From contig JAMPIV010000299.1 of NCBI GenBank assembly GCA_024509875.1, forward strand, positions 1,915,001 through 1,979,000: a stretch of 64,000 bases of DNA, written 5' to 3'. Shown here piece by piece: positions 47,591 through 59,468 of this stretch. Made by a program: the position numbers and the translations under genes. The notes under the pieces were generated by a model. The model made no database searches. It was not told where the DNA came from and saw nothing but the letters and a program-made list of their open reading frames with translations. How positions within the stretch are numbered: position 1 is the stretch's first letter; each line of letters opens with the position of its first letter. The DNA is from Oreohelix idahoensis. Its lineage: Eukaryota > Mollusca > Gastropoda > Stylommatophora > Oreohelicidae.

Positions 47591-49163
47591 ATGTCTACAT
47601 TTGAGTACTTTATTGAGCAGGGTAAAGCCCTTGGGAAGACAGGTGATAAATTAGAAGAATTTGCGACTGTTCAATATGCCAAGGCATTGAAGTCGGAGGA
47701 AAAGAAAATGAAAGAACTAACTGAACAAAAGAGAATAGATGCTGAAAATTTAAAACTGCAGATGCAGGTAGATAAAAAGAGATTACAAATGGAAATGGAA
47801 AAACAAAAAAGAGAAGCAGAATCTCAGGAGAAGAGACTTCAGGCTGAGCTTGAAAATAAGAGACTTGAAAAAGAAGCTGAAAATAAGAGACTTGAAAAAG
47901 AAGCTGAAAATAAGAGACTTGAAATAGAGGCTGAAAATAAAAGATTAGAAAAACAGGCTGAGGCTGAAGAAAGAAGGTTACAAAGAGAGTCTGATGAGAG
48001 AAAAGCAAAAATGGAACATGAAGAAAAAACTCTTAGCTTTGGAGTTAGAAAAGTTGAAGTTATCTAGTAATGCTAATGATGCTAATAAGGTATCATCTGC
48101 TAATAAGTCTAGTGCTGTTGATTTCAAGCTTAATTTACCAGCATTCAATGCTTCAATTGATGATATAACATTTTATCTAGATAGATTTGAAAGTGCATGT
48201 AAGGTGCATAATATAGATAAAACATTATATGTTTATCATCTGTCCAAGATACTTAGAGGTGATGCTTTGACTTTGTTGGGTATGGTAGATGTGCCTGACA
48301 AGAACAACTATGAGGTTGTCAGGGCGGCATTGTTAAAGAAGTACCAACTTAACGAAGACGGATATCGTCTTAAATTTAAAAACATGTTACCAGAAACTGG
48401 AGTTGAATTCTCAGAATTCATCTCAGGCATACGTCTTACTTTTTTACGATGGGTTGAGCTTTCTAAGACAGAAAGTACATTTGAAGCCCTCATGGACTTA
48501 CTTCTTAGAGACAAGGTTATGTCTTCTGTTAATGAAGCTTTTCTTTCTTTTCTTCATGAGCGTAAGCCTAAAAATATAAAAGAAATGGAAGAATATTGTA
48601 GCCAGTATGTTACTGCACATCCTCACATAACCATTAGCAACTCTAAGGTAAAAGAAGGTCTGCCAGTTGCTTCGGCAGCACCTTATGGCCCGAATTTTAT
48701 GCGTAAATTTCAGGGTAGCCAGCCAAATTTCAATAAAAAGAGTAACCGTAATTATGCCCAGAACCATGGTAATCAATTTCAGGGAGATTCTTCTTCCCAG
48801 AACTGGAGACAACCTAATATTACACGGTATTCTATTCCCGGTAACTTTAGAAATTTTCATAAAGGTAATCGGTATAGAGGAAAATATTTTTTGCAGAGAC
48901 CTCAATACCAAGATAATAGAGGTTCTCAACAGCATAGAGATGGTAATGACAGTTATGGAAACTGGAACGCAAACCAGGATAAAAATTACAGTAGGGACTT
49001 TAATGATAATTGCAGAGGCAATAATGGTCGCGGTAGATCGCAACAGAAGAGAAAAAGATATCAACAGACAAACTCTGTTCAACAAGAATCTCAGGGAGCA
49101 GATAAACAGGTTAATAATGATAAAGACCATAATACTATCGGATGCTCATCTTTTGACTTTGGT
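47591..49163 (+). CDS. gag: Gag of retrotransposon B, one frameshift
   Basis: The ATG at 47591 (MSTFEYFIEQGK) is the start shared with A. Domains: a charged helix with four 27 bp NKRLEKEAE repeats (47852-47959); a capsid region with its SCAN-like end (about 48400-48620: F.EFI..I...F.RWVELSKT, LMDLLLRDKV, FLHERKPK); and an Asn/Arg/Gln-rich tail. A one-base insertion in the A6 run at 48024-48029 separates frame 47591-48067 from frame 47994-49658; A lacks the extra base. After that the frame runs straight into the protease without a stop, so gag and protease are one polyprotein. No CCHC knuckle. Confidence 0.88.
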
Positions 49164-49495
49164 AGGGCAAATAAATGTATCCAATGCAGTACTTTATTTG
49201 ATCCGAAAACCATTAGTACTCTAAGCTGTGGTCATCCTTTGCCCGCTCTTCCTGCTAATGTTGCTCATGATGGGAGAGGTTCTCTTATATTACATAAGGG
49301 GCTTGTAAATAGTAATCCAGTCTCGGTGTTGTTTGATTCTGGATGTACTACTGTCGGGGTTAGGCAATCTCTTGTAGATCCATTCTGTGCTACAGGAAAG
49401 GTCATCAAATGTGTCACATTTGGTGGCACGTTGGAAAAATATCCTACTGCCATAATACATATTGCTACCCTTTCTTCACGGGAGAGGTCCACGCG
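49164..49495 (+). CDS. Protease region of B
   Basis: In frame with gag. The C-x2-C-x13-C-G-H motif (49176-49235) and PLPALPA are followed by the retropepsin core VLFDSGCTT (Asp codon 49335-49337) and VKCVTFGGTLE-like strands. One missing base near 49468-49473 breaks the frame just before the PNPIADLIIGRIHG segment, which continues in the integrase frame from 49409. Confidence 0.85.
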
Positions 49496-50970
49496 TGTCT
49501 ACTTCCAAACCCTATTGCGGACCTTATTATTGGTCGTATTCACGGAGTTAGGGAATGTACCCCACAGCAGATTGCTGTTTGGGAAGAGCAAAACATTGAA
49601 GCTACCAATACGGTGGTCACAAGAGCACATGCTCTGGATCCACCTCAAACTTCATTAACTAATAATGATGAAGTAAATGAACAAAATAGTCACTTGACTA
49701 TTACACGTGACTCATTTATCAAATTGCAAGAAGAAGATCCGTCGTTACAAAAATTCTTCATTCTAGCAAAAAAAGGTGATCCTAATCAAAATACTAATAG
49801 AAAATCTTGGATTTCTATGAAGAACGGCGTACTTGTACGTATGGTACAAGACTCGACTACATCCACTCATTCACAAATTCTTGTGCCTAAGAGCATGAGG
49901 GTGCAAATATTGCAACATGCTCATGACTCGCAATGTGCTGGACATATGGGTTTTTCCCGTACAAAGTCGAGAGTTCTTGCGGCTTTCTTTTGGCCATTTG
50001 TGAGCAAGGACATACGAATGTACTGTCGCTCTTGCAAAGTATGTCAGGAGGTCAAATCTAAAGGACCACGACATGCTGCGCCTATTCAGGCTGCTGACAT
50101 TCCAATTCGCCCTTTTCAAAAAATGGCAATAGATATTATCGGTCCTTTTAGAATTAAGTCGGCTAGAGGGCATCAATTTATCTTACATGTGTCGATATGT
50201 GCACACGTTGGCCAGAGGCAATACCTCTCAAGAGCATCTCAACTGCTGATATCGCAGACGCTCTTTGGCTGATATTTTCTCGCTTGGGTTTTCCCGGAGA
50301 AATATTGTCAGACCATGGCACTCAACTGATATCAGACACTATGTCACAGGTAATGTCTATGCTACATATAAAAAGGTCTCTCAGCAGTATCTATCACCCA
50401 ATGTCTAATGGGTTGGTCGAACGTTTAAATAGGACTCTAAAAACTTTACTGGGTAAAATAACTGAGGATCATCCTCAGGATTGGGACAGGGTCTTACCCG
50501 CGGCTCTCTTTGCGTATAGAGAGGTCCCCAATGAACATACGGGGTTTTCCCCTTTTGAACTTGTCTTTGGCGCGCAACCGCGCGGCCCTATGTCTTTACT
50601 TCACGATCTAATCACTGCCGATAATATTAGCGATGAGACTCAGTCTTCTTATGAGTACGTCATTGCTCTTAGGAAAAAAATCATTGAGGCATGCAGACTA
50701 GCAACTTCGTCTTCCGAATTTGCTAAAGAAAAGGCAAGGCAGTTTGCGAATAAGAATAGATGTCTACGACAACTTTGTCCAGGTGACAAAGCTCTCGTTC
50801 TACTTCCTTCAAGGGAGAACAGACTTCTAATTGCATGGAAAGGTCCATATGCAATAGTCTCCAAAATTTCTGATGTCGACTATGTTGTCGATATTGATGG
50901 AAAGCATAAAACTTTCCACATAAATATGCTCACGGAATTTCATGAAAGACCAGACTATTTGCAGCCTATT
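49496..50970 (+). CDS. Integrase of B, upstream of RT
   Basis: Zinc domain (HAHDSQCAGHMGF...CRSCKVCQ, about 49915-50048), catalytic core with Asp 50132-50134, Asp 50311-50313 and Glu 50419-50421 (DD35E), and a C-terminal GPY/F module (WKGPYAIV...FHINML, about 50835-50930). A missing base near 50181-50184 splits the core after the first Asp. The 50197-51633 frame then carries the rest of integrase directly into RT, showing that the two are one polyprotein with integrase first. Confidence 0.9.
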
Positions 50971-52515
50971 TTCCAGGCAACGGACAATTCTCAAGTACCT
51001 CATGGTCAATACTCATCGCTGTCAGTTATACAGGATGAGGAAACTACTTTTTCTGATGTCAATCTTCCTCTTTCTATGGTCCCACTTTATTCTACGGAAT
51101 CTTGGAAAAACGTGACCGTTTCTCCAAATCTTTCCGCTGAGGAACATCGACAAGTTTCTTCGATGTTGCAAACATTTCAGGATGTTCTTACAGACATCCC
51201 GGGACACACACATGTCATTGAACATGACATTGTGCTAACTGATCATAATCCTATCAGAGTCAGACCCTATCCAATACCTATCCATTTCCAGTCTCAAGTC
51301 GAAAAAGAATTGGATGAAATGATACGTTTGGAAATCATTGAACCATCCACTTCAGCATACTCTTCGTCTATGGTTATTGTTCGAAAGAAGGATAATAACA
51401 TTCGCATTTGCGTAGATTATCGCAAATTGAACCAAGTTACGAAGTTCGACGCTGAACCTATGCCTTCATTAGAAGAGCTACTCAATAAACTTTCTAATTC
51501 TAGATTCTTTACCAAACTAGATTTGTCTAAAGGTTATTGGCAAGTCCCGCTAACTGAACGTGCCAACCTTTTACAGCTTTTTCTACACCTAGGGGTTTAT
51601 TCCAATGGAATTTCATGCCTTTTGGTCTTATGAACGCCCCTGCTACATTCGTACGCATGATGCGGCGAATTCTCGCATATCGTACAGATGTCATAGCATA
51701 TCTAGATGATATCTGTCTATTCAGTGATTCCTGGGAAGATCACTATTTGGGTTTATACGAATTACTGTCTACTCTTCGCGAGTATAACTTGACTGCAAAA
51801 CCCTCTAAAGCCTTTATAGGATTTAGTGAGATTTCTTTCCTAGGTCATCGTGTTGGTCATGGTCTTTTAAAGACAGAGGACCACAATGTTTCAAAAATAC
51901 TTAACATTTCGGTCCCTAAGACAAAGAAACAAGTAAGGAGTCTATTAGGTTTGATCCAATTCTACGGACGATTCATTCCGAATCTGTCCTCCATTATGGC
52001 ACCGCTTTCTACTTTATTGAAGAAAGGGTCGCCTAATTTGATCCGCTGGTCAAAAGAATGTCAATCCTCATTGGACCAGGTTAAAGACCTATTTTCATCT
52101 CCACCTATTCTTAGGTTACCTACTATTGAGAAGACTTTTGTTCTTCGAAGTGACGCCTCGTCAACTGGGATTGGGGCAGCACTAATGCAGGAGTATTCTG
52201 ATACTCTGCATCCGGTGATGTATATCTCTAGGAAATTAAATGCTGCAGAAAAGAATTACTCGGTTTTTAGACCGTGAGTTATTGGCTATGGTATGGTCTA
52301 TTCTGAAGTTACAAAGATTTCTTCTAGGCGCACATTTCATTGTGGAAACCGACCAGAAAGCGCTTACTGCTATTCAGAGCAAAAACTTGAAGAGCTCGAG
52401 GTCCACTCGTTATGCCATAGCTCTTCAACCATTTCATTTCTCGGTTCGAGCTATCCGTGGTTCGGATAATGTAATGGCGGACATTCTGTCCAGATGCCCA
52501 CACGATTCCACATGA
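50971..52515 (+). CDS. Reverse transcriptase and RNase H of B
   Basis: RT with ICVDYRKLN, FTKLDLSKGYWQ, MPFGLMNAPATF and YLDD (51699-51710); RNase H with RSDASSTGIGA, ELLAMVW and TDQKAL; stop TGA 52513-52515. One base is missing near 51565 and one is extra in the T5 run at 52264-52268. No ORF follows before the LTR, so the element lacks envelope and has no integrase in the usual 3' position. Confidence 0.9.
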
Positions 52516-53283
52516 TTCTTCTGTCATATATATATTTCCTGATATACAGTCCAATGTTATAATGACATGTTAGTAGATTTTTTTTTCTCACTTTTTTGAG
52601 GGGGAATTTATAACATTGTACCATGTAATTATCTAAGAAGGCTTAGTTAGTGATATACGGGCCAAAAGATCACTCGGCCACATTTAAATAAATTATTTTC
52701 AGGATTGTATTGAGAGATTTACCAGTTGTCTTTAAGATTTGTGTTATTGATATTTTCGCAGCACATCATTGAAGATGCGAGATTGTGTCCATTGTGGAAC
52801 TTTGAGTATATCAAGTCCTGTCCTAGATTGGGAGCGGATGATGTCCACATCTTCTTCTATTGAATGTTTTATGTCAACGAAGATCAACACATGTATTACT
52901 TATTAGTTACTGATGCATTACATAATGTAATAAAATAGTGCGGTATATTATTAATATATTACACCGCTATTTGCAACACATTGTATGATATCATAATAAT
53001 ATATTTGATTTCATATATTGGTATGAGAATAATTTGACTTTTATTATGATGTTGCCAGCATTGTGGTTTGTGTTGGTGGCACCTTCCTGGGATATATACG
53101 CGTATACTTAGATAAATTTTTCTCTAAGGACCTGGGATATGATCTCAGTTTCGCTCCAAGTGTTGAGCTATTTTGTTAGGTATATCCGCGCATCATACGT
53201 GCGTTAGGAGCCTAGATTTTTCCGGCTCCAGGATTTTTAAAAAAAAAATGTTTCATTTTTTTTTTCCCGGGAGGGTGCGGTAA
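52516..53283 (+). other. 3' untranslated region of B with polypurine tract
   Basis: AT-rich, no ORF. It ends with CGGGAGGGTGCGG (53268-53280), collinear with the tract at 10192 in A, then the LTR. Confidence 0.75.
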
Positions 53284-54616
53284 TGTTACGCACAAATAAT
53301 TACTTTTTTCCAAAGTCTTTGTATGATCGTTTTTCGTATGTATGATCATTATTTGACTGAAATGCATGTTATATATATTTTATGGTCAAAGGGACAGAAC
53401 CCGATATATCGATACTGCTATTTTTTATGAGTTTACCTCCTCTTGTATAGAGACACGTTCGGTCTATAATGTCTTGAACGAAGCGTGACCATATCTCCTT
53501 ATTTGGTAGTATCAGTCAACTGTTGTAGATGTTTGAAACCTTCTTAACGCTTCTGTTCATGTCCATAAAAGGCGCGACTGTGTAAGACTTTTATCTCGAA
53601 TGTTCTTAGAATCGTCTTATTGTGAACAGCGACTCAGAGATTGTCACTCTGCGCATGTCTCGACTGGGTTGTCGTTTTGTTGTTCCGCCCAGGTCGGGGA
53701 GTTGAGAAATGGACTGATTAGCGAGCGGACGCGACTGCGTCTTGTGATTCTCTGAGGGAAATACATTGTCTTTGTGAGTTAGTTAGCTAACTAGACTATT
53801 TCCCCGTATTATTCAAGCCTGCCTGGAGGCATATGTTCATGGTTGATTTTCCGAAATAAGGTAATTCCTCTTGTATCGAACTTTAGGCTATCATCTAGAG
53901 GTTCGTCATTTTGTCGCCTTTTTGCTCGCCTGTGTGATTCAAAATGGAGAGGTACTTTGACTAGGATTAAGTCACCGGTATCTTTATACCTGAACTAGTT
54001 ATATATCTATGGGTCGCTCTAGACCAACAAGACTATTGTCTGTGTTCCAGGATTCGTTATATCAGAGATCACGTCCAAGTCAGATGGTTAGACTTAGGAA
54101 GGTTATAAAGGTCGAGCTGACCTGTAATCCATGTATGCTACTCACGTGCAGACAGTAAACGGACGTATTGTATACATCTGATCTGCTAGCATCAGGAAGG
54201 AATAATTATTATTGTCTATGAACATTAAGGATCTGCAGCTGACCACGGTTGCAGAAGTTATATGTATTATTTATCAAGCTTCGCTATGATATTTGTTTTC
54301 CATACAACTATTGAGTATTGACTTCTACATGACTGTCAGTTAACATGAGTTTGAATGCTGCATTCGTTGTGCTATGCCGATGATAACATAAGTATCATGA
54401 CTGTTTTGTGGCGTGCAATAAATGGTATAAACCTAAAGCGAAGTTACCATTTTTATGACTCTACACGTCATGTTGCCTGTGGTGTACCCTGTGAACTGTT
54501 CTACTGCAACACACACAGCAACAATCTAAACCAGATAAGACACCCACATCTTGCATTGTAATACCTGGTGTCGATAGAGGTGGTAATTTGACGGCATCCT
54601 AATTCCACCCTTATCA
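53284..54616 (+). repeat. 3' LTR of retrotransposon B
   Basis: 1333 bp, nearly identical to 44723-46057; AATAAA at 54417-54422. Followed by CTGAT, the target duplication, and the interrupted LINE. Confidence 0.97.
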
Positions 54617-56336
54617 CTGATCCATTTGAACATTCTCCCACACACTTCACTTCTTTGCAGCTTGACTTTCAGTCCATCTTTCCACACTTTGTCAAATGCT
54701 TTTTCTAGGTCCACCCAAACCACCAGTGTGTGCTTTTTTTCTTGGAAAGCATCCTCAATTTTCTGAGTTATATAAGTAATCTGGTCTTCAGTGGATCTGT
54801 GTTTCCTGAATCCTGCTTACTGTGGGGCTAAGAGATGTTTTTCTTCTAGATGCCACATAAGTCGAGTATTTTTTATGCGCTCCATCAATTCTCCAACACA
54901 ACTAAGTAGACTGATAGGTCTGTAGCCATTTGGTTCTGTCTGAACTTTGTCTTTCTTAGGTATTGGAATCAGTATGGCATCTTTCCATGCCTGTGGTACT
55001 ATTCCTCTTTTCCAGCTGCAGTTTAGGATGGCCAGAAGCTTCTTTTTTGCCTTTGTTCCTAGGCCTGTTAGCATTTCATTGGTTATCCCATCTTTTCCGG
55101 GTGACTTCTTTTTCTTTAGCGCCCTCATTGCCTCTTCTAATTCTTGCATTGTTAACTTTGCCATCATGTGTTCTTCTGGTGCAAGCTTTTTGTTATCATG
55201 ATTCCTTTGTTCATCAATGATGGCCTTTCTTCTGTCTATAGGGACATCAATGTGGTTTGCACCAGCATAGTGTTCCATGAGTGCATTTGCAGCTTTTTTT
55301 CCGAGAGCATATTTTCACCTTGTTTGATTGTGATGTGATTTTTGTAAGGTTCTTCGTTGTTCAAAGCTCTAACTAGTTTCCACAGCTTGTTCCCTTCTTT
55401 ATCTAGGTTGAGATTTTCTGTTGTTTGCTTCCAGCAGTCTCGTGTTGTTTGGTTTAATGTTCTTCTGTACTTTGCAGTGGTTGCTTTGAGCAAGATGTTT
55501 GCCTCAGTTGTTTGTTCTGTTTCTGCCTTGTCTCTGGCTTGTGCTACCTCATCTTCAAGTTTTTGCAGATCTTCATTCCAGTATGGTTTATAGTTTTTTC
55601 TTGCCCCTCTCGGAATAGTCTCAATAGCTGCTTGAAGTATTGCTCTATTAAAGCTTTCAACCATATTTTTCATGCTGTTGTTTCGTGTGTTTATGGTTTC
55701 GCAAAGGCTGTCAGTCAGCACTGCAAAACTGTCCCAGTCAGCTCTTTTGTAATTCCATCGGGGCAATGGTTTCACTTCATGGGGAACATACTCCATATTA
55801 ACCACTAGCTTTATTGGTCTGTGGTCGCTGCCTGCTAGCTGGCCAAGTACCTGTCGGTCAATTTTGTGAAATATGTCCCCTGTGGCAAAAGCTAGGTCTG
55901 GAGTGGAAGTGGTGTGCCATCTTCTAGAGTAGAAACTGGGTTTATCATCTGGCCTGTTGATAAGGTGAAGATTTGTGTCTATCTCCCAGTCCTCTACTTC
56001 CTCTCCTCTACTGTCTGTATCTAGATATCCCCATCTTTCCGAGTGGCTGTTGAAGTCTCCGACCACAATGCAGTTTGAGCTCTTTATTTCCATACTTTCA
56101 AGTGACAGGTCTTTGCTTGGTGGGCCATACAAATTGTAGATACGCATGTTCGTGTCCTTTATTTTAATGTCAACCCCTACAATTTCCGATTGGTCGTTGA
56201 AGTTCACAGATACCTCGCTACTTGGTATTGAGTTTCGGGTAAGTAATAGCACACCTCCTTTGTGTCCTTCTCGATCGAGTCGGAAAGCCTGGTATTTATC
56301 GTAAACATATAACAAAATTATGTCAATACTAGACAC
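54617..56336 (-). pseudogene. I-group-like LINE: endonuclease and RT N-terminal half
   Basis: Upstream half of the LINE whose downstream half is at 42896-44722. Minus-strand frame 56336-55236 carries an apurinic-type endonuclease (IYNLYGP, VVGDFNSHSERWG, TPDLAFAT, GSDHRPI); its N-terminal catalytic motif is missing, so the copy is 5'-truncated near 56310. A frameshift at a T run near 55290 leads into RT frame 55278-54817 (SPGKDGITNEML, IPKKDKVQTEPNGYRPISLLS). A TAA at 54817-54819 replaces the Gln codon expected before AGFR. The RT then continues (VDLEKAFDKVW) to the B insertion. Confidence 0.9.
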
Positions 56337-56841
56337 TCGTTAGGAAAATATAGGCAAAAAAAAAAAAAAATATGATAAACTTATACAACAAAGAAGTACA
56401 CTAAATAATAGGTACTCAGGAGATTCTATCCAAGTAGAGTCAAAATACGCCATTGCCTCTGTGCTTTGCTTGTTCATTATCAAAAGATTGGTAAAACTAA
56501 GATGGCCGCCTTCACGACACAATAAATATGACGCTTGTATAGGCACTATTACTTACAATTCTCACATTAAAAAATAGTCCGAATAACAATCAAAGTCCGT
56601 AATACTTGTGTGTAGTAAACCGTAGTAGAACCACAACAATACAGAATACTTTTGGCAGGATCGAGTAAAGTAACGCCATGCATGCTCTAATATAATCAGT
56701 TGTTTCAGGGTGAAACGGTCATTCCTATATCGAGGCTGAATCGGTTTAATAAGGGAGCTTTACTCGAACAGAATCCCTGCCTCTTGTTTGATTTTGGTCT
56801 CTAGTATTTCATGTTACTAGAAAGTGAAAGATCTGTGTGTA

Positions 56842-57039
56842 AAAACTAGGATCGGGTACACCGTTTACTATTGTCAGTCTTAGAATAATCGCTGAGACTT
56901 TCCAAGTCTTTGGAATTTTCAGCTTATTATCTAATTTCGTAAAACTAGCGTCGGGTACATCCTTTACTATTGTCAGTTTTAGAATAATCGCTGAGACTTT
57001 CCAAGTCTTTGGAATTTTCTGCTTATAATCTAATTTCGT
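56842..57039 (+). repeat. Tandem duplication of 99 bp
   Basis: 56842-56940 and 56941-57039 are adjacent near-identical copies (AAAACTAG start, CTAATTTCGT end) with about eight differences. Function unknown. Confidence 0.9.
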
Positions 57040-57309
57040 TTCTTTCTTTCTTTCTTCTTTTTTTTTATAGTATTTATTTTGTGTTTGTTTTACTCTTCTT
57101 TAGTATCTCATAACGCAAGATGTCATGTAATGATGCCGGATTCATGTTTTCCTTTATTGCAATGACAACTTTTTCCACTTTTATCTGAACATAGTAACTC
57201 TACTATACATTCAGGTATCTCTTTATTGTGTTTTGATTCAAATCAGTTTCAAATGTTGTTTTTTACATTGGTCAGTTGGTTTTCCCCTAGAGCTAGCACT
57301 GTGGTAATA

Positions 57310-57490
57310 TTATCTGTACAGGGCGGAGAGAGTAGGGATCGGAGAGGGAGGGCAAACCCGGTCCCTAAAAGGGCCGTTCGGAAGTCGGATGTGTCGGGCC
57401 GAAAGGCGCACTTATCGAGTTTCGCTGTAAACGGCGATACAATGCAATCAACGTCCTTTTCAGGATGAACGAGGAAGAAGAAGAAGAAGC
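57310..57490 (+). repeat. Probable retroposon fragment with (AAG)n tail
   Basis: A GC-richer segment (GGCGGAGAGAGTAGG... CGGGCCGAAAGGCGC...) ending in GAAGAAGAAGAAGAAG, standing out from AT-rich surroundings. The microsatellite tail suggests a LINE or SINE 3' end. No target duplication was found, and the family is not named. Confidence 0.45.
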
Positions 57491-58443
57491 ATGTAATGTA
57501 GAACAATTTAGGTATACAGAGCGGGTATTATATTTCTCGGCTTACATTAATATTACAAAAAATGCATACGTTTGAAATGTAACGCTCACTGTGAGAATAG
57601 TAATTAGGCTGTCACAGCGGAATTGATTTCAAAGACATAAGATGTAATAAACGGGGGATACAGACCGACATCGGTTGTTCTACATAGAGGGTAATATGGA
57701 ACAACGTTTATGTTGAAAATTAAGGGGTATTGTCGATTTTCCTAGCCGCATTTAACAGTCAACTTACTGCGTCCCTACAGAGAATTTTATAATATATATA
57801 ATTATTTTAATATTTATCAAAAGTACGTAGTTTTTTTGTATCGTATTGTGTGTAAAAATGAGCGTGTTACGCCGAGCAAGATGGGAAATAAAATTATGAT
57901 ATTTAAGCTATAATATATTAATCTTTATTCTTGGAAATTTCGAGAAACTTCACATGAGGCACCTTTCAAATCTATTATGTCATGATTGAGGCAAAAAAAA
58001 AAAAAAAAATCATGAGTTATAAAAACCACGCACACACATTGTCTGTAATATTAATAATATCTTTCCGAGAGTTAATTGCAGATATAAGGGCGGCATTTTT
58101 ACTAATAACACGATTGGAAACGTCGATTAGCGCGTGTCACTATGAAAAGCCCTGTTAAATACTGACAGTTAAACACTGACTTCCAAAGCTAAACTATTTC
58201 TCGGTCACATAATATGAAATTATTATCAACTGTATTTATCTTTGTTTCCTCTTTTCTTACCTTCGGGTATATCCATCCAATATGAAGTAATACGTTATTC
58301 GTCTCAAACATTTGATAGTGGTGCTATACAAGTGTCTGAGCTACTTAATATATTGTATTCTTCTGTTGTTGATCAGAAACTATCCGTGTTAGTCGCTTTC
58401 GCATTTAACGAAATATTATTTACGTAATTGTTTCATTACAGTT
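57491..58443. other. No gene seen
   Basis: AT-rich sequence with an A17 run near 57993-58009. The 61-codon ORF at 58242-58427 has no recognisable motif. Confidence 0.5.
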
Positions 58444-58455
58444 TTTTCTTATCCT

Positions 58456-59385
58456 TCATTCATAACCCTCTGCTCCCCAAGGAGCATAGGCCTTAAACAA
58501 AAACATGCCAAGTTCTTCTATCCCGTGACATCATCTCAAGTTTTTCCCACGTTCTCCTCATCATTTTCACTGTGTCCAGCTCTCTTCTCCATGTGCTTCT
58601 TGGTCTACCTCTGTCTCTCTTGCCGTAGCGGTCCCAGAACAAGGACTGCCTTGTAATGCTATCAACAGGTTTCCTCAGTGTGTGTCCTATCCATCGCCAT
58701 TGTCTTCTTCTCATCTCTTGTCCCACTGGCACTTGTCTGGTTCTTGTCATCAGTTCCACATTGGTAACCGTGCCATACCATTTTAATCCTTCTATTCTAC
58801 GCAAGCACCCATTTATGACAGTATGTCGCTTTTTGGTTTTTGTTTTTGTTGTTCTCCATGTTTCAGAGCCATATAATAGTACTGACTTCACATTTGAGTT
58901 GAAGATTCTTATTTTTGTTGTGGATCCGATTTCTCTTGATCTCCAAATATTTCCCAATGCAATGAACGCTCCTCTTGCTTTTTGCATTCCTATGTTGAAA
59001 TCACCGTCTGTCCCTCCAACTTTGTCTATATTGCTGCCAAGATATGTGTACGATTCTATATATTGTAGTGGTGTTTCTTCAAGTTTAACCCTGTTATCAT
59101 TTCCTACATTTAATCTAATTATTTTTGTCTTTTCCCTGTGTATTTTCAGACCCAATTGCTGTGACCTGTCATCGAGTGTTTTCATTTTATCCTGCATCTG
59201 ATTACGGTTATGGGACAGGACAGCGAAGTAATCAGCAAAATCTAGATCATCAAACTGTTTAATCAGATTCCACTGGATTCCATTTTTGATGTGTGTCGTC
59301 TATGTTTTCATAATCCACTCTATTGCTAGTAAGAAAAGAAATGGAGACAAGAGGCATCCCTGTTCTTATCCCAAACGGTTCTGTA
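58456..59385 (-). pseudogene. 5'-truncated LINE: RT end and C-terminal region
   Basis: Flanked by the 12 bp duplication TTTTCTTATCCT (58444-58455, 59386-59397). On the minus strand it reads QGCLLSPFLF (about 59360), a degenerate catalytic box FADYF where ADD is expected (near 59245), and a C-terminal region (TYLGSNIDKVGG, LYGSETWR, RRRQWRWIGHTLRKP, KRDRGRPRSTWRR) ending near 58493. The 3' end is a TGAATGAA-like tail. Catalytically dead. It shares its last ~120 bp with 60439-60560. Confidence 0.88.
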
Positions 59386-59468
59386 TTTTCTTATCCTATT
59401 AAGTCGGTATTTTTCGTTTCATTAGATGATCCACAACTCTAATTACACACACGCTTATTAATTAGGAA

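Larger units (their letters stand above)
44723..54616 (+). mobile_element. LTR retrotransposon B (Gmr1-type order), inserted in the LINE
   Basis: A 9.9 kb element with TG...CA LTRs (44723-46057 and 53284-54616) and a 5 bp target duplication CTGAT (44718-44722, 54617-54621). The LTRs differ by about two substitutions and two 1-bp indels over 1.33 kb, so the insertion is very recent. The internal order is gag - protease - integrase - RT - RNase H, with no envelope. Despite the young LTRs, five single-base frameshifts interrupt the coding region, all in short homopolymers. Confidence 0.97.

Noticed and set aside
48020..48032. A6 run in B gag as a programmed frameshift site
   Set aside because: The shift needed is +1, the run is not in the phase of a -1 slippery heptamer, and element A reads through without a shift, so it is an indel or assembly error.
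48498..49130. Minus-strand ORF of 210 codons opposite B gag (similarly 5557-6120 opposite A gag)
   Set aside because: Antisense shadow of the Asn-rich gag tail; the sense frame has the recognised domains.
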